Source: Batillaria attramentaria
Taxonomy: Eukaryota > Mollusca > Gastropoda > Batillariidae
Reading direction: 5' to 3'
DNA: 64,000 nt
Assembly: GCA_018292915.2 (NCBI GenBank)
Contig: JACVVK020000037.1
Coordinates: 197,001-261,000, forward strand
Below the pieces are notes generated by a model. The model made no database searches, was not told where the DNA came from, and worked only from the letters and a program-made list of their open reading frames with translations. A program made the position numbers and the translations under genes. Positions 22,365 to 34,692 of the stretch are shown one piece after another (positions within the stretch are counted from its first letter, which is position 1; each line of letters begins with the position of its first letter).

Positions 22365-24343
22365 TGAAAAAAAAAGCGTTCATTCCTGTAGAGAACACAG
22401 ACGCAGTTTCCCATCTCTTATGGGTCACCTTTGTCTGAGCTGTGTACCTGTGCAATATGACAACAGTCGTCTGGGAATCTAGCACTTTAAAAGTAAACAC
22501 CAGAAACCAACTGATAGGTGTACAATGCGTGTGAGATCATGAAGTGTAACCATTAGAATGTCGTCTGCTGTACTGAAAGTCTGTTGTGGACATGGAGTTG
22601 AAGATAAGCATAAGCGAAATCGTGCCATGATGTGTCTCCCGATATCTTCTGAACCTTTTCTCGCCCCCTTGCCTCAACCTTGAGCGGTCACAATATCCCC
22701 TTACCGATTACATGCTTAAGGGCCGTCTGGGAACATTGTCACGATTGGTAAAAAGCACACACAAGGGTTTGTTGTTCCGTGTAAGGTGCCGAGAACGTTG
22801 TTTGTCAAACTGTCACATCAAATGAAAGATTGAAAATCTTCAACGACCAACTAGCGGACCCTGTTGCACAAGCGCTAAATAATCTCCCTGATAGTGGAGC
22901 GGCCAAATGGATCATTTTCGCTCCACGTTTGGGCCTAAAGACGTTATTGAAAACTAGGCCCAACTTACTTTGTCCTAGGATTAATTTCCAGGTTTTCACA
23001 AAAGTGTTTGGGAACAATAAATTTTGTCGTTGGTGGGCAGGACAGAGAGGGGGACAGAGACAAGTCCTTTGGCGTCATTACGCCGTCTGTTTGCACAATA
23101 ACTGGGGACTGGTTTGTCCTGATACTGACTCCATACACACACCCTTTGTTCCTTTTGTCTCCGCGTTTGCTGGTGTCTGTTCTTTCGTGTGGCACGTTAC
23201 ACTTCTACTTATCAACTGAAACTCTGTCCACAGACTGACTCTCAGTTTGAACTTGACCACGGTACATCTACTACGTAGTTCCTTTCTATTGGAGTTTCTA
23301 CTTAAATGCTGCAAGTTCTTGCACATTTAAAAAAAATTAAAATTATTTATTTTGTTAACATATTGTTATAACCCAATGTCCTCCATTGTCCTTATTTGTC
23401 TCTGCGGTTTTTTGTTTTTTTTACATAGGCACTGTGATTATCTTTAAACTTAGAAGGCAGTTGTATGTGGCGACTGTGCAAGTGCTTGCAATGATTTCCA
23501 AACAGTTGTCCCCCTTTACTTTCAGTTAAGTTTTAGTTTGGATTTACTGCTCATTTATGTTTGTCTGGTGCCACACTTTTAATATAGACCTTTCTCAATG
23601 CATCGTTCTTGCCAAAAATATCTCCTCTGTCTGTCTTTCTGTATGCCTCGTTTGGCCTGTGTTTTCATTGTCTCCGTCTGTCTCTTTCCCTCTCTGTCTG
23701 TCTGCCTGCCTACCTGTCTGTCTGTCTGTCTGTCTATCTCGTATGTCTTTCTTGTTTTAGCGCTTTCAGTCTGATCGTGGAGAGCAAAGTAAACTGTAGA
23801 ACAACAGGCGGATGACTCAAGATTGTGTCGTGTGGCTGCACGCCGTTAGTACTCTCTGTCTGCCCCCGGTGCATGTGTAGGTTTGTTTGCAGTTGAAATG
23901 AAGTGTTCTGTCCGATTGCCCGAGTCACAAGAAAGCCATTAGTTTATTTTCCCTCTCCTCCAGATCGATTGATAATGTGACCTGCCAGCGGTAAAAACCG
24001 GGCACAGTCCCCCCATGCCGCAATCTCAGGGATTGCTAAGAACCTACGCTAGAAACGACAGTTTGACTGTGAAGATAGAATGTTTATATCTTCTGCAGGT
24101 TTTACATGGCGTTTAAATTGGCATTCTTAATTTTGGGACCTGGAAAGTCCCCCCAGAAAACAAGACACTAAAAAAAGAAACTAGTAATGGTTTCAAGAGA
24201 AGAGTACAGTTGTTGCAAATCTGGTGTGGTGGCACACCTAACAGTATGGAGCAAACCTCTGACGACGGCACCACCACCACCACTACCACCACCACAACAA
24301 CGGTAACAGACAGAGCAGCTAAAAGCTAGACGAATTAGCTGAC
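22365..24343. other. Spacer with pyrimidine-rich tract, no recognised gene
   Basis: Two short inverted repeats (gtggagcg/cgctccac about 22896-22928; gggcctaaa...tagggccc-like about 22932-22962) and a (CTGT)n-rich stretch (23625-23740) are present. A 129-codon ORF at 22830-23219 has no family resemblance and is judged chance. Confidence 0.5.
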
Positions 24344-24775
24344 ATAATAATAATAATAATAATAAATTATTTAAAGTATTAATTAATTAAAGTATTGTAT
24401 AGGCGCTTTACTCAATTTTATGAATCGGCTTAAAGCGCCGCGAACTGAACCCGACACGAACGCTCACGTGAATCACACACATTCTCTCACACAATGGACA
24501 TAAACACATTACAATCACGCGGTGCGAAGGGTCAGCTCAGCTATTTAAATTTCGGAATTTAGAATTGCATTTATTTTTCAAATTTGGTGGGCTGAACATT
24601 TCCAAAGCAGAGGGGGAGGAAGCCGGAGTACCCGGAGAGAATCCCCGACGATCGGCCCGAATGAACGGTGCCACATACGAAAAGGAACAATTCTTTGCCC
24701 AGTGTGGGACTCGAATCTCTGACCTCTCGCACTGGTGACAAATCTCTTAACCACTAGCCATTGTACTACGCCCAT
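24344..24775 (-). mobile_element. SINE family B, copy 1 (full length)
   Basis: In minus orientation it runs from a tRNA-like head (tggctagtggttaagagatt box A, ttcgagtccca box B) through ccgggtactccggcttcctc and tagctgagctgacccttcgc to an (ATT)n tail (24344-24364). It is about 430 bp long and matches copies at 49867 and 57131. Confidence 0.93.
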
Positions 24776-24981
24776 TTTCCCCTTAAAGGGTTTTCTGGCT
24801 GAAAATTTTTCGGCTGGAAATTCTAAACTTGATAACGAGGAAGAGGAAGACAATTTGAAAATTTTCAATTAACAAAATCCTGTATTCTTGAGCTTTGAGA
24901 TAACTGTAGTAACTTCAACATCGTTTCCTTCTCAAACCTTAACCTTTGTTTACACTAAAAGTCATGATGTTTCATCAGTTC

Positions 24982-25040
24982 TTGATTAACCGCGAATTAG
25001 TGTTTGTGGCTTGCGCGGCGTAAAGCCCTAAAAACTCACT
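24982..25040 (+). repeat. Dispersed repeat fragment (pair with 54401-54470)
   Basis: The core ccgcgaattagt...gcttgcgcggcgtaaag recurs at 54408-54448. It probably is the end of an interspersed element. Confidence 0.5.
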
Positions 25041-26216
25041 CACTTCTCATCCGTTCTTGAGGGATTCTGTACACAATGTTTTCTTGAACTCATACACAGA
25101 CATACAAAGGGAAACACATTATTAAGCCCTCCTCGAAGGGGTTCATCTAACAACAACAACAACATACAAAACCCCCACCACCACCACCACCGACAACAAC
25201 TCAAAAGCAAAACCAAACAAAGTGATTGTGATATATACTTCTGCCATCCATTTCTTTGCAGTCGTGTAGCCAAGCTATACACAGTCTCTTGTAACTCTCA
25301 GTCCACAGTATTTTAATTATTCAACAAACACTACACGTTAATCCGACCTCCAGAAATAACATCATTATTCTCACCGCTCTTCAACCTCATCCTTCTTTCC
25401 GTCTGTATTGACATCAAGCGGGCACCTCCCTCTGTGAAATCATTTCAATACTTCAACTATTTCCCACGCACTTATTCTTCTCCCTTGTCTACCGTTTTGG
25501 ACTTCATTATTTAGAGTAGTGTGTACCAAAAGTGAACACGACAAAGCTGTGCCTTGGGTGTTGTGTGTGCGTGATGTTTGCCTATGGCTCCACGTGCAAT
25601 GGACGGAGCCCCTCTTGGAGACACATGTGCCCGCTACTCGAGTGTTCTGCACGCTTCTTCTAACGTCTCCGTAGCGCGGGTAGGTAAACAGAGCCGGGAG
25701 AACAGTGGGGCACCATTTCGCCATATTACTTCATGCTGAAAGCCTAGACAATGCCCATATCTTTTTGCTTTGTGTGCTCAAATCGGGTGGGCCCCGTGGC
25801 GAAAATTCGTCAGCTCAGGAAGCGTGGGGGACTGGCGCTGGGGGACTGGCGCTGGGCCCAGTAGCATGAGAGAGTCGTATCAGTTCGAGCGATGCAAACG
25901 CAACTTGTTTAAAGTTAACCAGCAAATTTTCTGCTTGAGTTATTTAGTAAATCAGTTAGTTGTTTGGAGGTTTTACAACCTTCTTGATAACGTAGGAGTA
26001 ATCTCAAACCAAAGACTCTTGCAGATTCAGTTGACATTTGTAGTCCTTGCCTGGAATACCTGAGAAAAATAATCCGTTGAATCTAACCTGTTCTCCAATT
26101 TAGAAAGATACCGTCGATGAAACGCAACCCATGTACTCTCAGTTAGATTGTTTGGTAGCAGAGTAGCTGGCATGTAGTCACCCACTCAAACAGTTTCAGC
26201 TGGGTGAGTCAGTGTT
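25041..26216. other. Spacer without recognised gene
   Basis: It contains (CAA)n and (CCA)n runs at 25150-25196 and a 15-bp tandem duplication (gggggactggcgctg, near 25827-25857). No exon is recognised. Confidence 0.5.
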
Positions 26217-26380
26217 GGGTGTTTGGGGGTTTAACGTCTTTTTCCACCACAAACGGGTGATATCAAAGACGGGGCAACGAAGAAAACGCCAGCACAAATA
26301 TTTGGCCCCAGCCGGGATACGAACTCACGACCCGAGCATTAGAAGTCCAACGCTCTACCATTCGGCCACCCTGGCTCCCC
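26217..26380 (-). mobile_element. SINE family A, near full length
   Basis: In minus orientation: head GGGGAGCCAGGGTGGCCGAA, box B gttcgtatccc and the full body. Imperfect flanking copies (cagtttcagctgg at about 26191, cagttccaactgg at about 26380) may be an aged target duplication. Confidence 0.92.
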
Positions 26381-28394
26381 AGTTCCAACTGGAATGCTGT
26401 TGCAGGCCTGTACTGGGCAGAGAAAGAGGGATTTTTTTGTTTGTGGTAAACTTCATCAGTCCTCGAGACGAAACGCAGCTGGAACAATACGCATTCACTC
26501 TTTGAATCATTCGTCAATACTGTGTTCACAAATCATAAAGCTTTGTGTTGGTAGTGGTTAACATCGTACGGTCACTTAGACGCCTGCACAGTGACAGCAT
26601 CTCACAGGCTGGCACTACCGAGCCAACAGTAGGGTACACTTGACGCGAGGATCACAAAGGAGTCAGTTAATGTTACAACGACATTTAACCACTGAGTAGA
26701 AGAATTTGAATTTTCGCCCGCTCGCAAGTCTGTGGACTGTTGTAACCGTATTCAGAGCTCTACTTATAACCAAGATAGACTCTTTGGAGCGTACAGGCGC
26801 AGTCACACGTAAAAGCGTAACTGTTCTAAAACGAAAGTGTCCCTAGTAATCTTAGAAATGACGCCTTTAACCCTGTCTTTAAAACCCCCTCATGGCTGTG
26901 ACCACATGGTATGTCTCGGTTGTTGCTTGTCGCCATTCAAACGTGTCTGCGTCATGAGGTAATGATTTGAGACAGCCCCGCGCATCATTGTATTATCAGT
27001 GTCACTGTGTGGCCAGCGAACGTGAAAACCGAGCGCTTTTTCCTCCTTCCATGTGATACTCGAGGGTAAGACTAGCTGTGTGACACGGGGGCTGAACACG
27101 TTCACTGGTACGTATGATGGATGGACATACAATATTATGTCATGTTTACTGGAATATATTGACATTTTTTACAAACGTCGTCGTATGTGTTTGGATATTT
27201 TGGCGTGATTGTGTATTTCTAGTGTACTTTATCATACGTTTTTGCCCCATTGTGCTATTTCAGAAGATAGAAATACCGTGATCAGTTTAAGATTTTATGC
27301 AAGTTATATGCCCCAGTTCAGTTGTTTTGTTTCACACCGTCAGTTTGTATATTCTGACTTTGTAAAGTGTTTTGGGCTCATGTGTCCTGCGCCAGGTGTC
27401 TTCTACATCCTCTGTCCCCATACGCCACCCCATATATACATACAGATACATGTACAGAGAGAGAGAGAGAGAGAGAGAGAGCACGGTCTACACAGCGCTG
27501 TCAGCGAAGAGGATTTTTGACAGGATAATATCACACACGCAGAATCTTGCGCTGACGATAACCCCACAAACCAACCAGCCAACCAGCACACAGATTACCG
27601 CCCCGGAGTTCCGGGATTAGCGACCACGTGACGCTATAAGCCAGGCGGAGGCAGTGCAAGTGTTTACTGTATGGGCGGTCTACGGCAGTCTATACAGTCA
27701 ATTCTACCTGTAGCGTGCGCCGCAATGACTTGACATTACAATGCTATCGCCTTGTGGATAAACACGGCCATTGTCGCTGCTCCTGACTGCACCCCTTCGT
27801 CGCTCGATTGTTTCTTAACCGACTGCTGACTGCGCATGCCCGAAGAAAGTTGTTAAAGGTCTTTTCTCTAACGAAAAAGGGAGTAACATGATGTTGAAGG
27901 ACAGTTCGGCCTGTTGGTGTAGTATATTGTCGGAAAAGTCTCTGCATATACTTTAAATCAAGATACGTACGTTATGTTAATTGTGACTGTCATAAATAAT
28001 ACGTTTTATAAACCGGTAAACGACGAGAGTGCTGTCTAGTGAACGGCAGCAGTTGAAATTTAGATTTATAAGCAATTCTGGCCGCCAGGAAATAGGAAGA
28101 ATGTTACTGCAGCCCAGCAAAACTTTGACAAAAACCACACAAACCATTTTTGTCTTCGTGATCTGTATTTGATTAGTCTCGCTAATAACATGACGGGCCT
28201 CCAGGAAAAATAATTTATTCGGTGAAGAGACTCAAGAATCTTGTTGTGTTTGCCAGTCTGAGACCTGCACGTTTTTTTTGTGTGTTTTTGCTGCCTCAAC
28301 TCCTGTGGTATTCTTGCCACGAATTGGGAAGCTGAGGCATGATGATAGAGATGAGGATGATGGTATAATGATGCTATGGAGGCCCATGCGCTCC
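26381..28394. other. Spacer, no recognised gene
   Basis: A (GA)n run lies at 27457-27481. A CACGTG (27625-27630) directly before TATAAG (27635-27640) is the only promoter-like combination. No exon is recognised. Confidence 0.45.
27625..27665 (+). promoter_or_regulatory. Possible core promoter: E-box CACGTGAC plus TATAAG
   Basis: The E-box/CRE-like cacgtgacg is followed 5 bp later by TATAAG. A start site would be expected near 27665. No exon or ORF downstream supports it. Confidence 0.15.
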
Positions 28395-28663
28395 CTGTCA
28401 TACATCTCCAGGCGTTAACCAGGTCGGGTCACCACGACACCAGGAGACGTGTCATACAAAGGGAAGCACTCCCAGTGTCGCACCCGTGAAGTGGGCGAGT
28501 TTCCGCTGTGTAGCAACAGCCTCCCCATTGGGTCCATAGCACACCCGCTCTGGGTAGGAGCCGACCTATGTAAGAAAAATCGCTCTTGCCTCGGCTGGGA
28601 CTCGAACCCGCGTCTCTCGGTCCGTGGTCCGAAGTGCTAACCACAACACTACGGGGGCCCATT
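28395..28663 (-). mobile_element. SINE family C, single copy
   Basis: In minus orientation a tRNA-like head (cgtagtgttgtggttagcac for box A, gcgggttcgagtcccagc for box B) is followed by about 200 bp of unrelated body (gtgtgctatggacccaatgg, then gtatgacacgtctcctggtg). The head is too diverged and joined to a body, so it is a SINE and not a tRNA gene. Confidence 0.75.
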
Positions 28664-31600
28664 TTTAGGCCGGAACGTGCTAGACCGCCAGATATTGGGA
28701 CAGTGGTGCTGTAGCACGAGGCCAGAATAGCAAATTACAGCTGACCATGCCGGTTAAAGGAAACGAGATGACTTTAATGAGCACAATAATTACTAAGACA
28801 GTTACCGACTCTGTGGTGATTTCACTTTCATTCTAATCTACGTCTGTTTAGTGAGACTGGAAGTGGAAGCCTGTAGCCCAGTTTTCTGCCCTCCTCCCCT
28901 GCTGGCGTTTTGTCGTCCCGGAGGATGTTACGTATGTGGACACAAGACAAGACTCTCTCTTGACAGAGGGAGGGGACGGCACTCGCCGTGCGGATAATGA
29001 GCATTGTCTAATAGTGTCACTTCCGCTCCTTGGCCCTTCTTTCAATAGGACGCTCTCCCTCCGCGCCAGTAAGTGGAGTTTCGCACACACTTTGACTTCT
29101 TGTAATTAGTCTGGTTTGGCCAACCTAGCGTGGGTGTGATGTGTAGACATGGACGCGTTTTCTGTGTCATTCTGCGTCTTGTGTTTCGCCGTTGAAACTG
29201 GACATTGTTCACTCTGATTGGTTTTACTTTAACGAGAAGAGCACTTTTTCGCTCATGGAAACTGTGGCGACTTCCTTGTTAGGAGATAACCTGTCTGCCG
29301 ACAGAAGACGCCAGGACCCGTAGAGCAATATGGACACAGGACAGCAATGTAATTTGGGTTGTCTGTTTTGTCACCTTAATTGGATATTTGTATTAACTGA
29401 CGTTCAAACCTGTGTATACTAGATATCTGTATGGGCGAAAGCTTGAAATTTCTTTTGAAAGTAATGCGACCAAGTGGTAATTCTGAACTTAGCCAATTTT
29501 GTCCCTGAAAGAAAATGCAGATAAGGAAGCATCCAGCGATGTCCGAGCCTCAAATGTCTCTGACGATCAGACAGACACACAGAACGCACTGGCAGCTGAT
29601 TGGTGTGCAAACCAGTTTTTGATATCACACTCGCAACGACAGATGAGTAACATGCACGGGCCTTCCATTCACTGTGCTGGCTTCCATTAATATTGTCTGT
29701 GTGCACTTTAAAATTACGACTTTCCCTTAGTGTTTATTTCCTACCAGAATAAATTTATGTTGAAAGAGTATCCTCAGATTATATTTCTTTCTTTTCTCTC
29801 TGGACCAGAAGAAGTGAGATAGTTTTATATGAGTCTTCGTGCACGTCCACTGCAGGAATTTCAACTGTTGCCGTGAAATGCGACTCGTGAGAACAAATTC
29901 ACCGGGGTAAAAAATGTTCCTTTCTCTCGAAAGGAACCTGAATTATGGCGTTTATGCTTGTGATTTTAGCTCTTCTCTCTCTCTCTCCGACACCCGAAAG
30001 CAGTGTGTGACGCAATGTATGTCTGTGGCCCATTGACGCTATCAAATGGTTTTCATGTTTGCCTGTTTTACGGAATGAAAGGTTTTTCGACACTTGAGGT
30101 CTGTCAGCAGCCAATGACCTGTGTCATTGCACTGTTTTGCAGACACATACTCCGTTATTAGTGCTTACACAGGGAAGTGGAACAATACTTTGTGCTGTAG
30201 TTTTCGAACCAAATATGGTGTGGACTGCGTTGTCTGGTGTCCTGAATGTACACCCCTGAAAGAAGGCGGAATTAGCGCCAATAAAGCTATGCTCTAAGCC
30301 ATAGTTTTCGACCTAACTACGGTTGGAAGGCCTGATCTGTGCCCAGAAAGTGCGCATTTGAAAAACAATAAAAATAAAATAAAGAAAAAAGATAGGCTCG
30401 GCCGTCACGACACAGCCTCAGTACCCCCCCCCCCCCTCCCCGCCCCGTACCTTCCCAACCCCCCACTTCAGCACCCCCCCCCCCCCCCCCCCATCCCTCC
30501 CCCCATCATAGCTGAATCAAGCAAACAGTTTTCCCCGGTATTTTTTCACATCAAACTAAGTGTTTGTTTTTCATCTCGGAGTACACCAGTCGACATCTAT
30601 ATCATATACAGAAGTCAGTCTACCAGAAAGCTTTGTTTTCCTTCGCTTTGTGGCCCAGACCCGACTCACTGTTTACAGAAACACGATGCTATATTCAACA
30701 GCAGTGATTGCACAGTAAACGCGATGCAGAACAAAGAGACAGATTAGCGCTGAGACAGGGGAGGGGTACGAGATTATCACGGCGGGAGGGGGGCTGGGAG
30801 GTGGGCAAGGAAACAAGACAAGGGGAAGGAAGGAGGTGGCGGACAGGATGTAGTTTCATGACAGAAGTTCGTGCGTAAGTAGGGAGTTTAAATGTCGGTT
30901 TGTTGAAGTGGGCACGAAAGCATTGTCTTCAGTTTTCTTCTCAAGTGTCGCCCGCACCAGGCGTTCCCCGCTTTTTCTTTCTCTCTTGTCCTCGGTGTCG
31001 ATTGCTTTTGTTTGCCGTGCACGATGTTCAGGGTATGGGTCCCCCTCATTTCCCCTCACTACTTGCAAGTCACTGGAAGATTTGACTCAAGCCTAGTAGA
31101 CAGTAGATTTACAATTCTACTGAAGGAATTTGACAATACGTTTGGATGTTGATTTGAAAGGACGTAACTCGTTTTCAATTCCCCGACTTGACCAGGCTTT
31201 CCTCGCTCAGGACTACAGACACCGAGCAGAAGAACTAGATTTAATATTTATTGTCTGCATTGCGCAATTTGCGGATAAACTTCTTCACAAGGTTATAAAA
31301 TTACAGACAGAAACGACGAAGCTCCTGTGCGTAGTGTGCAACTGGAATTGGCGGAGGTTGTAATGTAAAGAAGACGGCGTCTGGGAACACGGACAATTGT
31401 GCAAGAGAAGGAACCAGTGAAAGACAGTCATCAATCTGCACTGACAAAAATCTTCACTTTTCCTGAAAGTGTCGTTGTTGGAACTCGGCTTACCAGTCCC
31501 TGTTGCTCGTTACTTGATCACGCGAACGTGTTGCTCATCTCCCACTGTTATCATGCGTGAAAACTGTGAGACTACAGTGAAGTTCTCTTTCAGCCAAACC

Positions 31601-31767
31601 TTTGCCGCGTGACTTAAGTACCGATGGATTCCTTCAGCCACAGCTCTGAATCGAGAAGAGGGAGGGTTGGCACGCTGGTCCAAGTGTGCTGCATGCTTAT
31701 GGTGAGTGGTGTTAGTGAAAAGTGGATGATTACGATGCTTACTATAGCTAATGAGTTATTAGAGATA
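28664..31767. other. Spacer, no recognised gene
   Basis: C-rich tracts at 30426-30507 and G-rich sequence at 30780-30840 are notable. ORFs such as 31130-31363 (+) are not recognisable as protein families. Confidence 0.5.
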
Positions 31768-31833
31768 TACGATACGATACGATACGATACGATACGACTG
31801 ACACGACACGACACGACACGACACGACACGACA
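31768..31833. repeat. (GATAC)n-(GACAC)n pentanucleotide array
   Basis: Five or six gatac units switch to seven gacac units, related by one T/C change. Confidence 0.95.
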
Positions 31834-31892
31834 GTGACTAGGATGCGCAACTGGCTGCGCGAGTGATGACGTTTCTCATGAGTTACACTCAC

Positions 31893-32063
31893 CAAATTTG
31901 GTAATGTGTTTGTAGTTCTGAGTACAGGGAATGTTTCCTCATATCGACTTGACAGACGAAGTGACTGAAAAGCAATTGTCATGTTATTCCATGATCTAAG
32001 AGTCTTTTCCCCGGAAGGGAAAATAATTGCAAACTTACTCCATGGCTTGAGAGAGTCTTTTGT
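31893..32063 (-). CDS. Candidate internal coding exon, product unknown
   Basis: On the minus strand a pyrimidine-rich acceptor (cggtttctttttcag|ACA) and a consensus donor (TTG|gtgagt) bracket 171 nt open in one frame at phase 0. They would encode 57 residues beginning TKDSLKPWSKFAIIFPSGEK and ending ETFPVLRTTNTLPNL. Composition is protein-like, with no simple repeats. I do not recognise the sequence, and no partner exons are evident nearby. It could belong to an unidentified gene, a decayed element or be chance. Confidence 0.3.
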
Positions 32064-32741
32064 CTGAAAAAGAAACCGAAAGCGGAAACAGCAAAAGTGT
32101 CGCAAGATTTAATAACACGAATTATAATATTAATAGCTTTCAGGTATGTTGTCAAAAATAAAGCGTCATCAAGGTCAGCTAACTTTATGAGTTATAGACG
32201 GAAATGAACCCAAGTCTACAATTAAACGGCTTCGGGTTTTAGCATTGTATTAAACTGGAACGTTACATAAATGTTCACAATCACGCGCTGTTGCGAAGGC
32301 CTCAAGGTGTGATATTGCCGCTTAACCCACCCCAAATGTGTCCTGGCGTCTGTACCAGCAGCTGCTGTAGTTGGTGCTTGTTGCATCATGCCTTGAGCAG
32401 CAGGACAAGGCTCCCGCGCCGTCACAGCGTGCAGTAGTCAGTGAGGCGTGTCGTGAGCCGTCATACATCACCATAAACATCAGCAGTGCAGAAAACATTG
32501 TATTGCATCCGCCGTCACAGTAGGAAACCTAGTTTCAATTCGCTGCGGAGTAGAGGGTGTGGCTGAAAATTCTGCATAATTTGAACAAACAAACAAACAT
32601 GAACATATCTCGTCGGGCATTTTGAAGCACGTATTTGCTGTATTTGCAAATTAGAACACTCGTTTGATTGTCCTTGGTGACGGTGAAGTAGACAATGGCG
32701 GGTGGCGAGTTGACAGTATGGTGTATGGGTACTGCACAGGG
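32064..32741. other. Spacer, nothing recognised
   Basis: A short ORF at 32222-32425 (minus) has no family match. Confidence 0.5.
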
Positions 32742-32919
32742 GCGGGTGGGTGTTTAAAAGGTTAACGGCCTTTTTTTCATCATATACTGACGGGTGATAT
32801 CAAAGACTGAGAAACAAGAAAAAGTCCAGCACAGATATTTGGCCCCAGCCGGGATTCGAACTCACGACCCGAGCATTGAGAGTCCAACTCGCTACCACTC
32901 GGGTGTCCAGGCTGCCCGG
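32742..32919 (-). mobile_element. SINE family A copy
   Basis: In minus orientation: head with gggtggt..., box B gttcgaatccc, body and C-rich tail. Confidence 0.9.
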
Positions 32920-33066
32920 ATACCACAGAGTGACCGTGTCCAACGTGTGTCTGTGTTTATTGTGTCTGTATGTTTAAACTGAAAACTGTCTTCCTTCATT
33001 TCACATGTAGGGAATATTGTCGAATTGAACTCATTGTCTACCCTTTGAACCATCGAACACCTTCGC

Positions 33067-33173
33067 TCCCGGTTGGGGCCAAATATGTATGTTGGCTTTT
33101 TCATCGTTGCCCCGTCTTTGATATCACCAGTTAGTGGAAAAGGACGTTAAACCCCGAAACACCCACCCACCCA
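33067..33173 (+). mobile_element. SINE family A, 3' part
   Basis: It starts at tcccggttggggccaaatat and continues through gtctttgatatcacc and aaaggacgttaaacc to a (CCCA)n tail. The tRNA-like head is missing. Confidence 0.9.
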
Positions 33174-33214
33174 CCATCGCTGATATTTGGCGCATCCGAA
33201 CTTTCTCCGGTACT

Positions 33215-33350
33215 AGCGGGGTAGGAGAGAGGGAAGGAGCGAGGATGAGGGCGTGGGGGAGGGGTGGGAAGGGATGGGGAGGGGAGGGGAGGGGGGGGGG
33301 TAAGAGTGCGTGCGGTGGTGGTGGTGGGTGGAGGTGGAGGGCGGCACCGT
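33215..33350 (+). repeat. G-rich (GGGGA/GGTGG)n tract
   Basis: Many G-runs of 3-9 give strong G-quadruplex potential on the + strand. This generates the 132-codon overlapping ORFs here, which I regard as spurious. Confidence 0.85.
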
Positions 33351-33676
33351 GTTATTCCGTCAGCATGCACTACCCTCATCCAGGTCCCCCGAGCGCCACC
33401 CGTGTTTCCCCGTGTTTCCCCGTGTTTCCGGGTAGTTGCTCCCAGCAGGTGTTTGTTGCCACATGCACTGCCACCACACACCTGTCCTGGGCAGGTGATT
33501 ATGCATATGTTGCGCATCAGAGCGAACAATAATTAGGTACAAGGCACAGACGGTTTTTATGTGCTTGGTTTGTGAAAATTTGTCAATATTTTCGTTGCCA
33601 ATTTAGCTGGAGAAGGTAGGGGGGGGGAGGGGGGGAGGGAGAAGATATTGGCTACTGGGATGAGTGTGCTGGTCGG

Positions 33677-33680
<4 letters not shown>

Positions 33681-33732
<52 letters not shown>

Positions 33733-33813
33733 GACAGACAGACAGACAGACAGACGGAAGGGCAGACAGACAGACAGACAGACAGACACACACACACACA
33801 CACACACACACAC
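33681..33813. repeat. (AC)n-(AGAC)n-(AC)n compound microsatellite
   Basis: AC repeats flank a GACA tetranucleotide block with one interruption (cggaagggc). Confidence 0.97.
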
Positions 33814-34585
33814 CGTGCCAAATGTTTAGTTCTGTCCATCATAGACGCTTCATTATTTTCCTGCCAACCAACCGTCGTTGCAAAAATGGAATTTAAATCT
33901 GTCTTGAAATCGATCGTATAGAGAATAACACGTGAATTGTTGACGACTCTCCAACATCCTGTTTTCTCGGGTACAAGTTCATTGAGATGGCCACGTAACT
34001 TGGGTGTTGTCGAGGAGAAAAAAGGTGAAAGGCTTGTGGTGTTGGCAGGGGGATAAGAGGGGGTGGCGGTAAAAAGGATGGGGGGGATGGGCGGGGGATG
34101 GGGGAGGGGGGGCGTGGGGATGGGGATTGTGGGTGGGTAGTCGTTTCATCCCCACAAAGCGTCTTGAAGACGAGTGGTACTGAGCGCTAAACAACAACAA
34201 AACCTTTCCTTCTCCCTTGTTGGTCCGTGTGTCAGCCGCCGGCACTATTATATGACTATAACAATACACTGCCCCCGCTACAGTCGGCTGATCGTGGCCC
34301 ATTAAAAACAGCTCGTGAGTCATTGACACACACATGGACGTTTTATCTCCCTCTCTCCCATTTTTTCTTTCTGTTATTCTTCTATTTTTGCCGGAGGTCG
34401 AGGGTCGTGTAGTGGTGGGGGTGAACATCCTCATTCAGTGGATCACGGGGGAGGGGGGGGGAGGGGACTCCCCGACGTCAGTCTTTCTTCTGTTTGTTGA
34501 GGAGAAGAATTCACTGAATTCCTTCCAAGTAAGTTTGGGGTTGTGCATCAGTGGCCTAAAAAAAAAAAAAAAAAAATCATGTGTG
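33814..34585. other. Spacer with G-rich tract
   Basis: A G-rich stretch lies at 34040-34140 and a poly-A run at 34559-34577. No exon is recognised. Confidence 0.5.
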
Positions 34586-34692
34586 CGTGGATTTAAATAT
34601 GGCTCAGTTGGAGTGTTACACTTTGATTATACTCAGTAGTAAGGGACTGTAAATCTTGCCTGGTTTTTCCATACACGGCCAAAACCTAAAAA
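34586..34692 (+). repeat. Dispersed repeat family D, copy 1 (seed of the 30-bp array)
   Basis: The stretch ggatttaaatatggctcagt, then ggagtgttacactttgatta and gactgtaaatcttgcctg is shared with 42673-42845 and 62512-62690. Its 3' end flows directly into the tandem array that follows. Confidence 0.8.

Noticed and set aside
22830..23219. 129-codon ORF (+)
   Set aside because: No recognisable domain, no splice signals, and short inverted repeats within it suggest non-coding sequence.
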